Source of the DNA: Allomuricauda sp. NBRC 101325
GTDB lineage: Bacteria > Bacteroidota > Bacteroidia > Flavobacteriales > Flavobacteriaceae
Direction: 5' to 3'
NCBI RefSeq assembly: GCF_030268205.1
Contig: NZ_BSQF01000001.1
Location: forward strand, 726,649-790,648
Length of the DNA: 64,000 bases
Position 1 is the stretch's first letter. Every line of letters starts with the position of its first letter. Under the pieces are notes generated by a model. That model was not told where the DNA came from, did not search any database, and saw only the letters and a list, made by a program, of their open reading frames with translations. Positions 17,759-26,517 of this stretch are shown piece after piece. Both the position numbers and the translations under genes were made by a program.

Positions 17759-18892
17759 ATGAAAAATATATTTCAACTCGCCACTGTATTCCTATTGATA
17801 ATGGGCTGTGGCAATAAGAACACCGAAGAATCCGCTTCCGAAGAACAAGCGGAAGCAACAGGAATCGTGGTAACGCAAGAGCAATTCGACACCAATGATC
17901 TTATGATCAGTGCCATGGAAAGAAGAACTTTCCCAAAAATGGTGGAAACCTCAGGAATGATTGATGTACCACCAGAAAACCGTGCTAGTGTTATGGCATT
18001 TATGGGTGGCTTTGTTAAGCAAACATCTCTCTTGATTGGAGATAAAGTGAAAAAAGGACAGCTTTTGGTCATTTTGGAAAACCAAGAGTTTGTGCAAATG
18101 CAACAAGATTATTTGGAGGTATTCAACCAGTTGGATTATTTAAAAGCTGAGTTTGAAAGAAACCAAACCCTTTTTGATGAAAAAATCGCTTCGCAAAAGA
18201 ATTTCCTACAGGCCAAAAGCAATTATGAAACCGCCAAGGCCCGTTACCAAGGATTGAAAGAGCAATTGCAAATGCTCAATATTTCGCCAAGTAAGGTAGA
18301 ACAAGGCAATATTTCGTCGCAAGCGGCCATATATGCTCCAATTTCTGGAAGCATTACCAAAATGAATGTGGCCAAAGGAAGTTACGTATCACCTGCCACT
18401 GAAATATTGGAAATTATAGACAATGAGCATGTGCATTTGGAGCTGACTGTTTTTGAAAAGGACATTTTAAAGGTTAAAAAGGGACAGAAAATCGAGTTCA
18501 GGATTCCTGAAGCATCCGATTCAGCATTTAATGCCGAGGTTTATTTGGTGGGTACTTCCATCGACGATGCCAAACGAACTATTAAAGTTCACGGACATTT
18601 GGATCACGAAGATGAAAAGGCCAGCAATTTCCTTCCTGGTATGTTCGTAGATGCTATGATCATGACAGACACCACCAAAACATTGTCCTTGCCCGAAGAA
18701 GCTGTAATCGAATCCGAAGGTAACTACTATGTGCTTAAATTGATAGAGCAAAAAGATGGTGGATACACCTTTGAGCGCGTTGCCGTGAAACAAGGAAGTA
18801 CTTACGGAGGGTTCACCGAAATCAACTCTTCCGAACTTACAGAGAACGATAAATTTTTAACCAAAGGTGTCTTTGATTTGATTGGGGGATAA
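17759..18892 (+). CDS. Periplasmic adaptor (CzcB-like membrane fusion protein), lipoprotein
   Basis: A 377-residue adaptor linking the RND pump with the TolC-like part. The signal peptide ends in a lipobox (LLIMGC, Cys17). Next come a barrel-sandwich hybrid half (GFVKQTSLLIGDKVKKGQLLVILENQEF, about 85-110), a coiled-coil hairpin (about 112-180), the second lipoyl half (AAIYAPISGSITKMNVAKGSYV) and beta-barrel/MP domains. It starts 3 nt after the exporter stop. It converges on the ZIP gene, whose stop is 6 nt away. Confidence 0.9.
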   Translation: MKNIFQLATVFLLIMGCGNKNTEESASEEQAEATGIVVTQEQFDTNDLMISAMERRTFPKMVETSGMIDVPPENRASVMAFMGGFVKQTSLLIGDKVKKGQLLVILENQEFVQMQQDYLEVFNQLDYLKAEFERNQTLFDEKIASQKNFLQAKSNYETAKARYQGLKEQLQMLNISPSKVEQGNISSQAAIYAPISGSITKMNVAKGSYVSPATEILEIIDNEHVHLELTVFEKDILKVKKGQKIEFRIPEASDSAFNAEVYLVGTSIDDAKRTIKVHGHLDHEDEKASNFLPGMFVDAMIMTDTTKTLSLPEEAVIESEGNYYVLKLIEQKDGGYTFERVAVKQGSTYGGFTEINSSELTENDKFLTKGVFDLIGG

Positions 18893-18898
18893 TTTCGG

Positions 18899-19720
18899 CT
18901 ACCCCAATCCTACATCTAAAGTCATCATTATGATAAATCCACCGATAAAACCCATTGTGGCGATATCGGTGTATTTGTCTTGTTGCGTTTCTGGAATCAC
19001 TTCTTCTACTACAACAAAGATCATGGCTCCCGCAGCAAAAGAAAGCGCGTAGGGCAAAATAGGCTCAAAAGTAAGAACGGCCCAAGCACCCAATACCCCT
19101 GCAATAGGTTCTACCAATGCCGAAGCTTGACCGTACATAAAGCTTTTGGTTCGGCTCAACCCTTGTCTGCGCAACGGCATGGCCACAGCAAATCCCTCTG
19201 GGAAATTCTGAAGTCCGATACCCAAAGCTAAAGCAACGGCTCCTCCGATGGAAGCTCCTTCAAAACCTGCTGCAACCCCACCAAAAAGGACCCCGACAGC
19301 CAATCCCTCTGGAATGTTGTGCAAAGTTATGGCCAAGGTGAGCAAGGTGGTTCTATGCCATGGTGTTTTAACCCCTTCCGCCTCACTCATTTTAAAATTG
19401 ATATGCAAGTGGGGAAGTATCTTGTCCAGTCCGAAAATGAATCCAGCTCCAAGTAAAAAGCCGACAGCAGCTGGAATCACTTTTACGAAACCTTCACCAG
19501 GACTCATTTCGATACCTGGTGACAACAAGCTCCAAAAACTTGCAGCAACCATAACACCGCCCGTAAATCCTAACATACCATCCAAAACAGCTCGGTTCAT
19601 CCCCTTAAAAAAGAAAACCAATGCGGCGCCCAACGCAGTAAGTCCCCATGTAAAAAGGGTGGCGTACAAAGCGGCCAAAACAGGGTCAATCTCTTGAAAA
19701 TAGTGTATTATTTGTTCCAT
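18899..19720 (-). CDS. ZIP family divalent metal transporter
   Basis: A 273-residue protein with about eight transmembrane helices. The signature metal-binding helices are TLHNIPEGLAVGVLFGG (helix IV) and GIGLQNFPEGFAVAMPL (helix V); both carry the H/N-x-P-E-G pattern that lines the metal path. Probable import of Zn, Mn or Fe across the inner membrane. Its ATG overlaps the regulator's stop (TGATG), so it is translationally coupled to the DtxR/MntR gene and probably controlled by it. Confidence 0.88.
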   Translation of the reverse strand: MEQIIHYFQEIDPVLAALYATLFTWGLTALGAALVFFFKGMNRAVLDGMLGFTGGVMVAASFWSLLSPGIEMSPGEGFVKVIPAAVGFLLGAGFIFGLDKILPHLHINFKMSEAEGVKTPWHRTTLLTLAITLHNIPEGLAVGVLFGGVAAGFEGASIGGAVALALGIGLQNFPEGFAVAMPLRRQGLSRTKSFMYGQASALVEPIAGVLGAWAVLTFEPILPYALSFAAGAMIFVVVEEVIPETQQDKYTDIATMGFIGGFIIMMTLDVGLG

Positions 19721-20376
19721 CAGTCGTTCTTTTTTACATAAAGGTTAGACGCAATTTGATGTGATATTCGCATTTCTTTTCCTTCAAGTTGAATACGTAG
19801 GGAGTTGTCAAAATCTTCTTTATCCAATACTTTGATGCTGTTCCCGAGGGCTATTTTGTTTTTGTCCAAAAACTTAAGAAAGGGTACAGAAGAATCCTTA
19901 ACCCCAACACAAACTCCCGTAGCATTAATGGCCATTTCGCTGAGTAATTTCTTGTCTCGTTCTTGAAACTTACCATCTTTGGTCGGGATTGGGTCTCCAT
20001 GGGGATCGTATTTAGGAAAATTGAGCAGTTCATCAATCTTGTCAATCAACTTTTCACTTTTTATATGCTCCAATTGTTCGGCTACTTCATGCACCTCATC
20101 CCAAGAAAAATCCAATTTTTCTACCAAAAAAACTTCCCACAAGCGATGTTTGCGAATTATGGACAAAGCAGTCTTTACTCCTGAATCGGTAAGGGAAACC
20201 CCTTGGTACTTTACGTAATTTACGAGTCCTTTTTCCGCTAATTTCTTTGCCATATCGGTTACTGAAGATGGTTTGGTCTCCATCTGCTCGGCAATGGCAT
20301 TGGTGGTAATGGACTTGGAATCCCCTCCCCCCAAATGAAAAATGGTCTTTAAATAATTCTCCTCTGATCGGGTCAT
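19720..20376 (-). CDS. mntR: DtxR/MntR-type metal-dependent transcriptional repressor
   Basis: A 218-residue regulator. The N-terminal winged helix (MTRSEENYLKTIFHLGG; NAIAEQMETKPSSVTDMAKKLAEKGLVNY) is followed by the metal-binding and dimerisation domain (LSIIRKHRLWEVFLVEKLDFSWDEVHEVAEQLEHI), with its E-x2-H and H-E-x3-E ligands. The C-terminal FeoA/SH3-like domain starts at about residue 135. I start at 20376, which gives the standard N-terminus MTRSEENYL; the open frame extends 13 codons upstream over the -7 element TATTTTTG (minus strand, 20392-20399). The symbol is tentative: the metal could be Mn or Fe. Confidence 0.88.
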   Translation of the reverse strand: MTRSEENYLKTIFHLGGGDSKSITTNAIAEQMETKPSSVTDMAKKLAEKGLVNYVKYQGVSLTDSGVKTALSIIRKHRLWEVFLVEKLDFSWDEVHEVAEQLEHIKSEKLIDKIDELLNFPKYDPHGDPIPTKDGKFQERDKKLLSEMAINATGVCVGVKDSSVPFLKFLDKNKIALGNSIKVLDKEDFDNSLRIQLEGKEMRISHQIASNLYVKKND

Positions 20377-20391
20377 CAAAAAATATTTTTT

Positions 20392-20399
20392 CAAAAATA
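20392..20399 (-). promoter_or_regulatory. -7 promoter element of the mntR-ZIP operon
   Basis: TATTTTTG on the minus strand is an exact match to the Bacteroidota -7 consensus TAnnTTTG. It lies 15 nt before the chosen mntR ATG. No -33 TTG at canonical distance is obvious. Confidence 0.45.
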
Positions 20400-20423
20400 C
20401 ATTTTTATTTAACAAAATCTATT

Positions 20424-20439
20424 TTTAGTTTTGTCTAAA
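20424..20439. promoter_or_regulatory. Candidate DtxR/MntR operator in the mntR/TonB-receptor divergent gap
   Basis: Inverted repeat TTTAG-N6-CTAAA (TTTAGTTTTGTCTAAA) in the 79-nt gap between the two divergent genes. A second, nested dyad is formed by ACAAAA (20412-20417) and TTTTGT (20429-20434). The spacing and TTAG/CTAA arms resemble DtxR-family boxes. Binding by the adjacent regulator is inference. Confidence 0.5.
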
Positions 20440-20455
20440 TTTAATTTTATACTCA

Positions 20456-22726
20456 TTGAAATCAATTTGTAGACATCTCGCCCTCTTATGGATAGCTTTG
20501 GTTAGCAGTTGTTGTTTTGGCCAAATGGCATCCCTGAGTGGAAAGGTTACCGACAATGGAACGCCTTTGCCCTTGGCAAACGTATTGCTCAAAGGAACGG
20601 AGATCGGAGCGGCTACAGATATTGATGGGTTATTTCGATTGGAAAACATTCAAGAAGGAGATTACATTTTGTTAGTGACATCTCTCGGATATTTACCCTA
20701 CCAAACCAAAATAAGTTTAGGGGCTTTAGAAGAAAAAAACATCAATATTCAATTGGAACCCTCAGCACAAAGTTTGGACGAAACAGTGGTCACTGGAACA
20801 CTGAAACCAGTGAGCCGATTGGAAAGTCCAGTACCGGTAGAGGTCTACTCCCCTACTTTTTTAAAAAAGAATCCGACCGCCAGTGTTTTTGATGCGCTTC
20901 AGAATGTAAATGGAGTGCGTCCGCAGATCAATTGCAATGTGTGCAATACGGGCGACATCCATATTAATGGCCTGGAGGGACCCTACACCCTTGTGCTTAT
21001 CGACGGCATGCCCATTGTCAGCGGATTGGGTACAGTTTATGGGTTAACAGGCATCCCAAATTCGCTTATTGAACAAATTGAGATTGTAAAAGGGCCAGCT
21101 TCCCCACTTTATGGAAGTGAAGCTGTGGGAGGACTCATTAACATCATTACCAAAAATGCCTTGAGTGCCCCGGAATTTTTTGCTGATGGCTTTGCCACGG
21201 GATGGGGCGAGTACAATTTGGATGTGGGCAGTAAAATTTCAATCGGAGATAAAACAGACCTTCTTTTAGGCGTCAACTACTTTAATTACGACAATCCCAT
21301 CGATAATAACGGGGACAATTTCACGGATTTGACTTTGCAAGATCGCATTTCCATTTTCCAAAAATGGGATTTTCAACGTAATGAAAATCGGGTATTCTCT
21401 TTAGCTGGACGCTTTTTTTACGAAGATCGTTGGGGTGGAGAAATGCAATGGACCCCCGAATTCCGAGGTGGGGATGAAGTCTATGGAGAAAGCATTTACA
21501 CGCGAAGATGGGAAGTGCTCGGGAAATATCAATTACCGTTTGAGGAAAAATTCCTACTGTCATTTTCCTATAATGATCACAACCAGAACTCGGTCTATGG
21601 CGATACCGAATATTTGGCGGATCAACGCATCGGTTTTGCTCAGTTGACCTGGGACAAAGCTGCTGGAAATCATGATTTGCTGTTCGGAAGTGCCGTCCGC
21701 TACAACTATTACGACGACAACACTCCTGCGACCACTAAAGCCGATAATATTTGGATTCCGAGTTTATTTGCCCAAGATGAATATGCCTTTGCACCAAAAC
21801 ATTCTTTTTTGGGAGGGCTTCGATACGATTACGACCAAAGACACGGCCATATTCTTACCCCAAGAGCGGCTTACAAATGGAAAATCTCGGACAATGACAT
21901 TTTTCGGGTAAATGCAGGAACTGGTTTTAGAGTAGTGAATCTATTTACCGAGGATCATGCCGCACTCACAGGATCAAGAGAGGTAATTATTGCTGAAGAG
22001 TTGAAGCCAGAACGGTCTGTCAATGTCAATATCAACTATTTAAAGAAGATTTATAGCACCAATGGCACCTTTATCGGGATTGATGCCTCAGCATTTTACA
22101 CCCGATTTTCAAACGTAATTCTTCCAGATTATGAAACCAATCCCAATCAGATTATTTATGATAATTTGGATGGAAAATCTGTTTCGCAAGGATTAAGTGC
22201 TAATTTAGATGTAGCTTTTCCAAGCAGCTTTAAAATAATGGTGGGAGCCACTTGGCAAGATGTGAGCACAACCGAAAATGGGATTACCCAGCAACAAATC
22301 CTAACTGAAAGCATTACTGCTACGTGGAATTTATCGTACACTTTTCGTTCCCTTAACCTAACCGCAGATTATACAGGAAATTTGTACGGCCCCATGCGCT
22401 TACCGCTTTTGGGAGAACTTGACCCCAGAAGGGAATATTCGCCTACTTGGAGCATTCAAAATATCCAGTTTACGTACAAGGGCTTGAACAATTTTGAAAT
22501 TTATGGGGGAATCAAAAACCTTTTAGATTGGACACCCAATCGTGGTAACCCATTTATCATTGCACGGGCCAATGATCCTTTTGATAAGGAAGTTACTTTT
22601 GACAACAATGGGAATGCCGTTGCTACCCCAAACAACCCTTATGCTCTTACATTTGACCCAGGTTATGTGTATGGCCCCAACCAAGGTATCCGTGGATTCT
22701 TTGGCTTGCGATACACTGTCTTTTAG
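20456..22726 (+). CDS. TonB-dependent outer-membrane receptor, probably for metal or a metal complex
   Basis: A 756-residue receptor. The TTG start at 20456 opens a good signal peptide (LALLWIALVSSCCFGQ). Next is a carboxypeptidase-regulatory-like domain (about 25-100), then a TonB box region (DETVVTG), the plug (VFDALQNVNGVRPQ... GPYTLVLIDGMPIVSGL; EIVKGPASPLYGSEAVGGLINIITK) and a 22-strand barrel ending RYTVF. The plug contains a CxxC (Cys160/Cys163, NCNVCNTGD). The gene is divergent from a DtxR-type repressor across a candidate operator, so Fe or Mn/Zn uptake under metal limitation is likely. Confidence 0.88.
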   Translation: MKSICRHLALLWIALVSSCCFGQMASLSGKVTDNGTPLPLANVLLKGTEIGAATDIDGLFRLENIQEGDYILLVTSLGYLPYQTKISLGALEEKNINIQLEPSAQSLDETVVTGTLKPVSRLESPVPVEVYSPTFLKKNPTASVFDALQNVNGVRPQINCNVCNTGDIHINGLEGPYTLVLIDGMPIVSGLGTVYGLTGIPNSLIEQIEIVKGPASPLYGSEAVGGLINIITKNALSAPEFFADGFATGWGEYNLDVGSKISIGDKTDLLLGVNYFNYDNPIDNNGDNFTDLTLQDRISIFQKWDFQRNENRVFSLAGRFFYEDRWGGEMQWTPEFRGGDEVYGESIYTRRWEVLGKYQLPFEEKFLLSFSYNDHNQNSVYGDTEYLADQRIGFAQLTWDKAAGNHDLLFGSAVRYNYYDDNTPATTKADNIWIPSLFAQDEYAFAPKHSFLGGLRYDYDQRHGHILTPRAAYKWKISDNDIFRVNAGTGFRVVNLFTEDHAALTGSREVIIAEELKPERSVNVNINYLKKIYSTNGTFIGIDASAFYTRFSNVILPDYETNPNQIIYDNLDGKSVSQGLSANLDVAFPSSFKIMVGATWQDVSTTENGITQQQILTESITATWNLSYTFRSLNLTADYTGNLYGPMRLPLLGELDPRREYSPTWSIQNIQFTYKGLNNFEIYGGIKNLLDWTPNRGNPFIIARANDPFDKEVTFDNNGNAVATPNNPYALTFDPGYVYGPNQGIRGFFGLRYTVF

Positions 22727-22742
22727 TTTCTTAGCTAAAAAA

Positions 22743-22758
22743 AACTTATTTTTAAGTT
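22743..22758. repeat. Inverted repeat AACTTA-TTTT-TAAGTT before the inositol oxygenase gene
   Basis: Perfect 6-bp arms around TTTT, between the TonB receptor stop and the inositol oxygenase start (30 nt upstream of its ATG). No clear T-run follows. It could be a weak terminator or an operator. Confidence 0.35.
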
Positions 22759-22787
22759 GTAGGGCGCACACCCTTAATTAGCTACAC

Positions 22788-23654
22788 ATGAAACTAAACC
22801 CAGAACAAAAGAAGGAAGCCCATGATATGATGGAGCTTTGGGAAGACGATCTTTTGGAACGTTACCCAGAAAATCCCGGTAAATCAAAAGAAGAATTTAG
22901 AAACTACGACGACCCAGCCCGGGATACGGTAAAAGAATTCTATCGGATGAACCATATGTACCAGACCCATGATTTTGTTTTGGAGAAGAAAAAGGAATTT
23001 CTTTCCCTAAATCGCAAGGAAATGGGACTTTGGGATGCCGTTGAATACTTGAATACCTTGGTAGACGATTCCGACCCCGACATTGACCTGGACCAGACCC
23101 AACATCTTTTACAAACCTCAGAGGCAATTCGTGCCGATGGGCAACCCGATTGGTTTGTGTTGACTGGATTTCTGCACGATCTGGGAAAGGTGCTCTGCTT
23201 GTTTGGTGAACCACAATGGGCCGTGGTGGGAGATACTTTCCCAGTGGGCTGCCAATTTTCAGACAAAATTGTTTATCCAGAATTCTTTGCGGCAAATCCT
23301 GATATCAGTATTGAACAGTACAACTCCAAGCTAGGGATATACCAAGAAAACTGTGGTTTGAGAAATGTACATATGTCTTGGGGACACGATGAATATCTGT
23401 ACCATGTAATGAAGGACTATCTGCCCGAAGAAGGACTATACATGATTCGCTACCATAGCTTTTATGCCCAGCATCGAGAACATGCTTACGATCATTTGAT
23501 GGACAAACACGATCATGAAATGTTCAAATGGGTGGATAAATTTAATCCGTATGATCTGTACACCAAAGCCCCGGTCAAGCCCAATGTGAAGGAACTTCGC
23601 CCCTATTACGAGGATTTGGCCGCTAAATATCTACCCGATACGATTCGGTTTTAG
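22788..23654 (+). CDS. myo-Inositol oxygenase family protein (MIOX)
   Basis: A 288-residue di-iron enzyme expected to cleave myo-inositol with O2 to D-glucuronate in the cytosol. All six metal ligands known from mammalian MIOX can be placed: H106 (DQTQHLLQT), H130-D131 (TGFLHDLGK), H200 (SWGHDEYLY), H223 (RYHSFYAQ) and D256 (FNPYDLYTK). The spacing is almost that of the animal enzyme, and the length matches the family (about 285). This family is mainly eukaryotic with scattered bacterial members. The symporter gene begins 3 nt after the stop, implying co-transcription and uptake of the substrate. Confidence 0.92.
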   Translation: MKLNPEQKKEAHDMMELWEDDLLERYPENPGKSKEEFRNYDDPARDTVKEFYRMNHMYQTHDFVLEKKKEFLSLNRKEMGLWDAVEYLNTLVDDSDPDIDLDQTQHLLQTSEAIRADGQPDWFVLTGFLHDLGKVLCLFGEPQWAVVGDTFPVGCQFSDKIVYPEFFAANPDISIEQYNSKLGIYQENCGLRNVHMSWGHDEYLYHVMKDYLPEEGLYMIRYHSFYAQHREHAYDHLMDKHDHEMFKWVDKFNPYDLYTKAPVKPNVKELRPYYEDLAAKYLPDTIRF

Positions 23655-23657
23655 TGG

Positions 23658-25262
23658 ATGGTACAATTCATAAGTTTTTTTGTTTTTACGGCCTTCGTGG
23701 CTGCATATTCCAGTTGGAAACTCCGAAAGGATAAGCTTACCACAAAGGATGGATATTTTTTGGGAGGACGAAGCCTAACTGGGGTGGTTATTGCAGGCTC
23801 CCTGTTGTTGACCAACATTTCTACCGAGCATTTGGTGGGCATGAATGGAGACGCCTACAAACATGGCGCGATTATCATTGCTTGGGAGGTAACTTCGGCC
23901 TTGGCTTTGGTAGCTGCTGCCTTATATTTTGCTCCTCGCTATCTAAAAATGGGACTCACAACGATTCCCGAATTTTTGGAAAAACGTTTCGATGGTCTTA
24001 CCCGAACCATTATTGCATTTTTATTGATCATATCCTTTGTTTCAACGCTATTGCCCATTGTACTCTACTCCGGAGCAATCAGTATTGAACAGATTTTTGA
24101 TATTTCGGGACTGTTGGGCATTAGCCAAAACGAAGGGCTTTGGTTAACCGTTGTTACTGTTGGAAGTATTGGTGCCATCTATGCCATATTCGGCGGATTA
24201 AAAATGGTAGCATACACCGATACCATCAATGGATTTGGATTGTTGATCGCTGGCATCTCCATTCCTGTTATCGCTCTTTGGAGCATCGGGGATGGACATG
24301 TTTTTGATGGTCTTCGAATGGTTTTTGAAAAAGCTCCCGAAAAATTCAATGTCATCAGCAACGAAGTCTCCGTAGGGGAAGGTTCACGTGATGCCATTAT
24401 GCCATTTGGGGTATTGTTTACGGGATTGATCATTAACCAACTTTATTTTTGGACCATGCACCAATCCATAATTCAACGAGCATTGGGAGCGGTTAATTTA
24501 AAGGAAGCACAAAAAGGATTGCTTTATACCGGATTATTGAAAATATTGGTGCCTATTATTATTGTCCTACCCGGTATTATCGCCTACTATTATTTCAACG
24601 ACACTTTCTATGACCAAAAAGAATTGGTATACCCCAGTTTGGTCAAAAAAGTGCTCCCCTTTTGGATGACCGGTTTTTTTGTTGCCGTATTGATGGGTGC
24701 CATATTAAGTACCTTCAACAGTGCCTTGAACAGTGCGGCCACAATATTTAGTTTGGGGATATATAAAAGGTATTTGAACAAAAATGCCAACGATTTACGT
24801 TTGGTCCGAGTGGGAAAAACAGTGTCAGCATTATTGGCGATTTTTGCCATTGGCATTGCTCCATTCATTGCACATGCCCCCAGAGGACTATATCAATTAT
24901 TGCAACAGCTCAATGGTATCTTTTTTATCCCAATGGCGACTGTGATTCTTGCTGGATTTTTTCTCCCAAAGGTTTCTGCAATGGGAGCCAAAGTTGGTCT
25001 GCTATTCGGATTGGTCTTCTATATTGTAACCAATTTCATCCTACAGGTCAATTTACATTATGTGCACCTTTGGGGCATTGAGTTTGTATTGAATATCGGG
25101 GTAATGTTGTTGGTATCTCATTGGTCTCCCCGTGTGAACAACTTTACTATTACCAATATCGGCGTCGTGGATGTTACACAATGGCAATATGCAAAGGGCT
25201 TTAGCCTATTTTTAGTCTTAACCACTTTGATTGTCTATATTTTATTGGGGAATGTAGGATAA
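23658..25262 (+). CDS. Sodium/solute symporter (SSS family), probable sugar or inositol importer
   Basis: A 534-residue inner-membrane protein with about 14 helices. The typical SSS opening (KLTTKDGYFLGGRSLTGVVIAGSLLLTNISTEHLVGMNGDAYKHG) and GAILSTFNSALNSAATIFSLGIYKR (helix 8-9 region, Na+ site) are present. It belongs to the YidK/SGLT-like branch that carries sugars and inositol. It starts 3 nt after the inositol oxygenase stop; myo-inositol as substrate is inferred from this pairing. Confidence 0.9.
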   Translation: MVQFISFFVFTAFVAAYSSWKLRKDKLTTKDGYFLGGRSLTGVVIAGSLLLTNISTEHLVGMNGDAYKHGAIIIAWEVTSALALVAAALYFAPRYLKMGLTTIPEFLEKRFDGLTRTIIAFLLIISFVSTLLPIVLYSGAISIEQIFDISGLLGISQNEGLWLTVVTVGSIGAIYAIFGGLKMVAYTDTINGFGLLIAGISIPVIALWSIGDGHVFDGLRMVFEKAPEKFNVISNEVSVGEGSRDAIMPFGVLFTGLIINQLYFWTMHQSIIQRALGAVNLKEAQKGLLYTGLLKILVPIIIVLPGIIAYYYFNDTFYDQKELVYPSLVKKVLPFWMTGFFVAVLMGAILSTFNSALNSAATIFSLGIYKRYLNKNANDLRLVRVGKTVSALLAIFAIGIAPFIAHAPRGLYQLLQQLNGIFFIPMATVILAGFFLPKVSAMGAKVGLLFGLVFYIVTNFILQVNLHYVHLWGIEFVLNIGVMLLVSHWSPRVNNFTITNIGVVDVTQWQYAKGFSLFLVLTTLIVYILLGNVG

Positions 25263-25361
25263 AGGATCATTTTAAATCTGTTATTCCTTGTTCATCTATT
25301 TATAGCATTCGTGAAATAGACGAATTCATTTTTTTCACGCCAGTAATCAACTTTCAACTTC

Positions 25362-25369
25362 TATCTTTG
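25362..25369 (+). promoter_or_regulatory. -7 promoter element 5 nt before crtY
   Basis: TATCTTTG matches TAnnTTTG exactly and ends 5 nt before the ATG at 25375. Transcription would begin at or next to the start codon, so the mRNA is probably leaderless. No good -33 TTG is visible. Confidence 0.5.
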
Positions 25370-25374
25370 AAACC

Positions 25375-26517
25375 ATGTCCCAATACGATTATATCATCAT
25401 AGGAGCGGGAGCTGCTGGACTTTTATTGGCCGATGCCTTGGGCAAGGATGAATTCTTTGCTTCCAAATCTATTTTGGTGTTGGATAAGGATGATAAATCG
25501 AAAAACGACCGTACTTGGTGTTTCTGGGAACGTGGCAATGGTCACTTTGATGGGTTGATCCATAAAACTTGGGATTCCATTTATGTGGGAGGAGAACAGT
25601 TACAAAAATCAACTCCCATTGCTCCGTACGCCTACAAAATGATTCGCGGGATTGACTTCTACAACCACTATATACCAAAGGTAAAGGCGAATCCGAATGT
25701 AAGTTGGGTGCCAGAAGAAGTGTTAACCATTGAAGAGCAGGAAAATGAGGTCATAGTGACCACATCAACCCAAAATTTCACAGGACAAACGGTATTTTCC
25801 AGTCTGTATGATGCCTCCATCCCTTTAAAACAAATGGAATTCCCTGTTTTGCAGCAACACTTTGTGGGGTGGCAAATTAAAACCGAACAGTCGGTATTTA
25901 AATCGGAAGAAGCTACTTTTATGGACTTCTCCGTGCCTCAAAAAGGCAATACGCGTTTTATGTATGTGCTCCCATTTTCAGAAAATGAGGCTTTAGTGGA
26001 ATACACTTTGTTTTCCGAGCATCTTTTGGATAAAAGCGAATACGAAGATGCTATCAAAAGTTATATCTCCGAGAACTACGGAAACACCAAATACACTATT
26101 GAAGAAAAAGAATTCGGTAGTATTCCCATGACTTGTTATCCGTTTCATCAACACAATACGGACCGAGTTTTTCATATCGGAATTGCAGGCGGTTGGGCCA
26201 AACCTAGTACGGGTTACACCTTTTACAATACGAGTCAGCAAGTGCCTAAATTGGTGGAGTATTTGAAAACTGGCGAACCACTTTCTCAATTCCATCAAAA
26301 AAATAGGTTCACTTTTTACGACATGCTTTTGCTCGATATTTTATACGAGAACAATCAGTTGGGTCACGAAATTTTCGAGTCCATGTTCAAGCGAAGAAAG
26401 GCATCTTTGATTTTAAAATTCTTGGAGAACGAGACCAATTTATGGGAAGAATTCAAAATTGTAACAGCTCCGAAACCAATGCCGTTTATCAAGGCACTTT
26501 TAAAACGACTTTTCTAA
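25375..26517 (+). CDS. crtY: Lycopene beta-cyclase (CrtY family)
   Basis: A 380-residue FAD/NAD-dependent cyclase that makes beta-rings at the ends of lycopene to give beta-carotene. The N-terminal dinucleotide fold YDYIIIGAGAAGLLLADAL (4-22) and the family motif KNDRTWCFWE (about 43-52) are clear. The conserved PFSENEALVEYTLFSE and the GGWAKPSTGYTF segment also fit. It converges on a polyprenyl synthase with a 4-nt stop overlap; both enzymes belong to carotenoid formation. Membrane-associated, cytosolic face. Confidence 0.93.
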   Translation: MSQYDYIIIGAGAAGLLLADALGKDEFFASKSILVLDKDDKSKNDRTWCFWERGNGHFDGLIHKTWDSIYVGGEQLQKSTPIAPYAYKMIRGIDFYNHYIPKVKANPNVSWVPEEVLTIEEQENEVIVTTSTQNFTGQTVFSSLYDASIPLKQMEFPVLQQHFVGWQIKTEQSVFKSEEATFMDFSVPQKGNTRFMYVLPFSENEALVEYTLFSEHLLDKSEYEDAIKSYISENYGNTKYTIEEKEFGSIPMTCYPFHQHNTDRVFHIGIAGGWAKPSTGYTFYNTSQQVPKLVEYLKTGEPLSQFHQKNRFTFYDMLLLDILYENNQLGHEIFESMFKRRKASLILKFLENETNLWEEFKIVTAPKPMPFIKALLKRLF

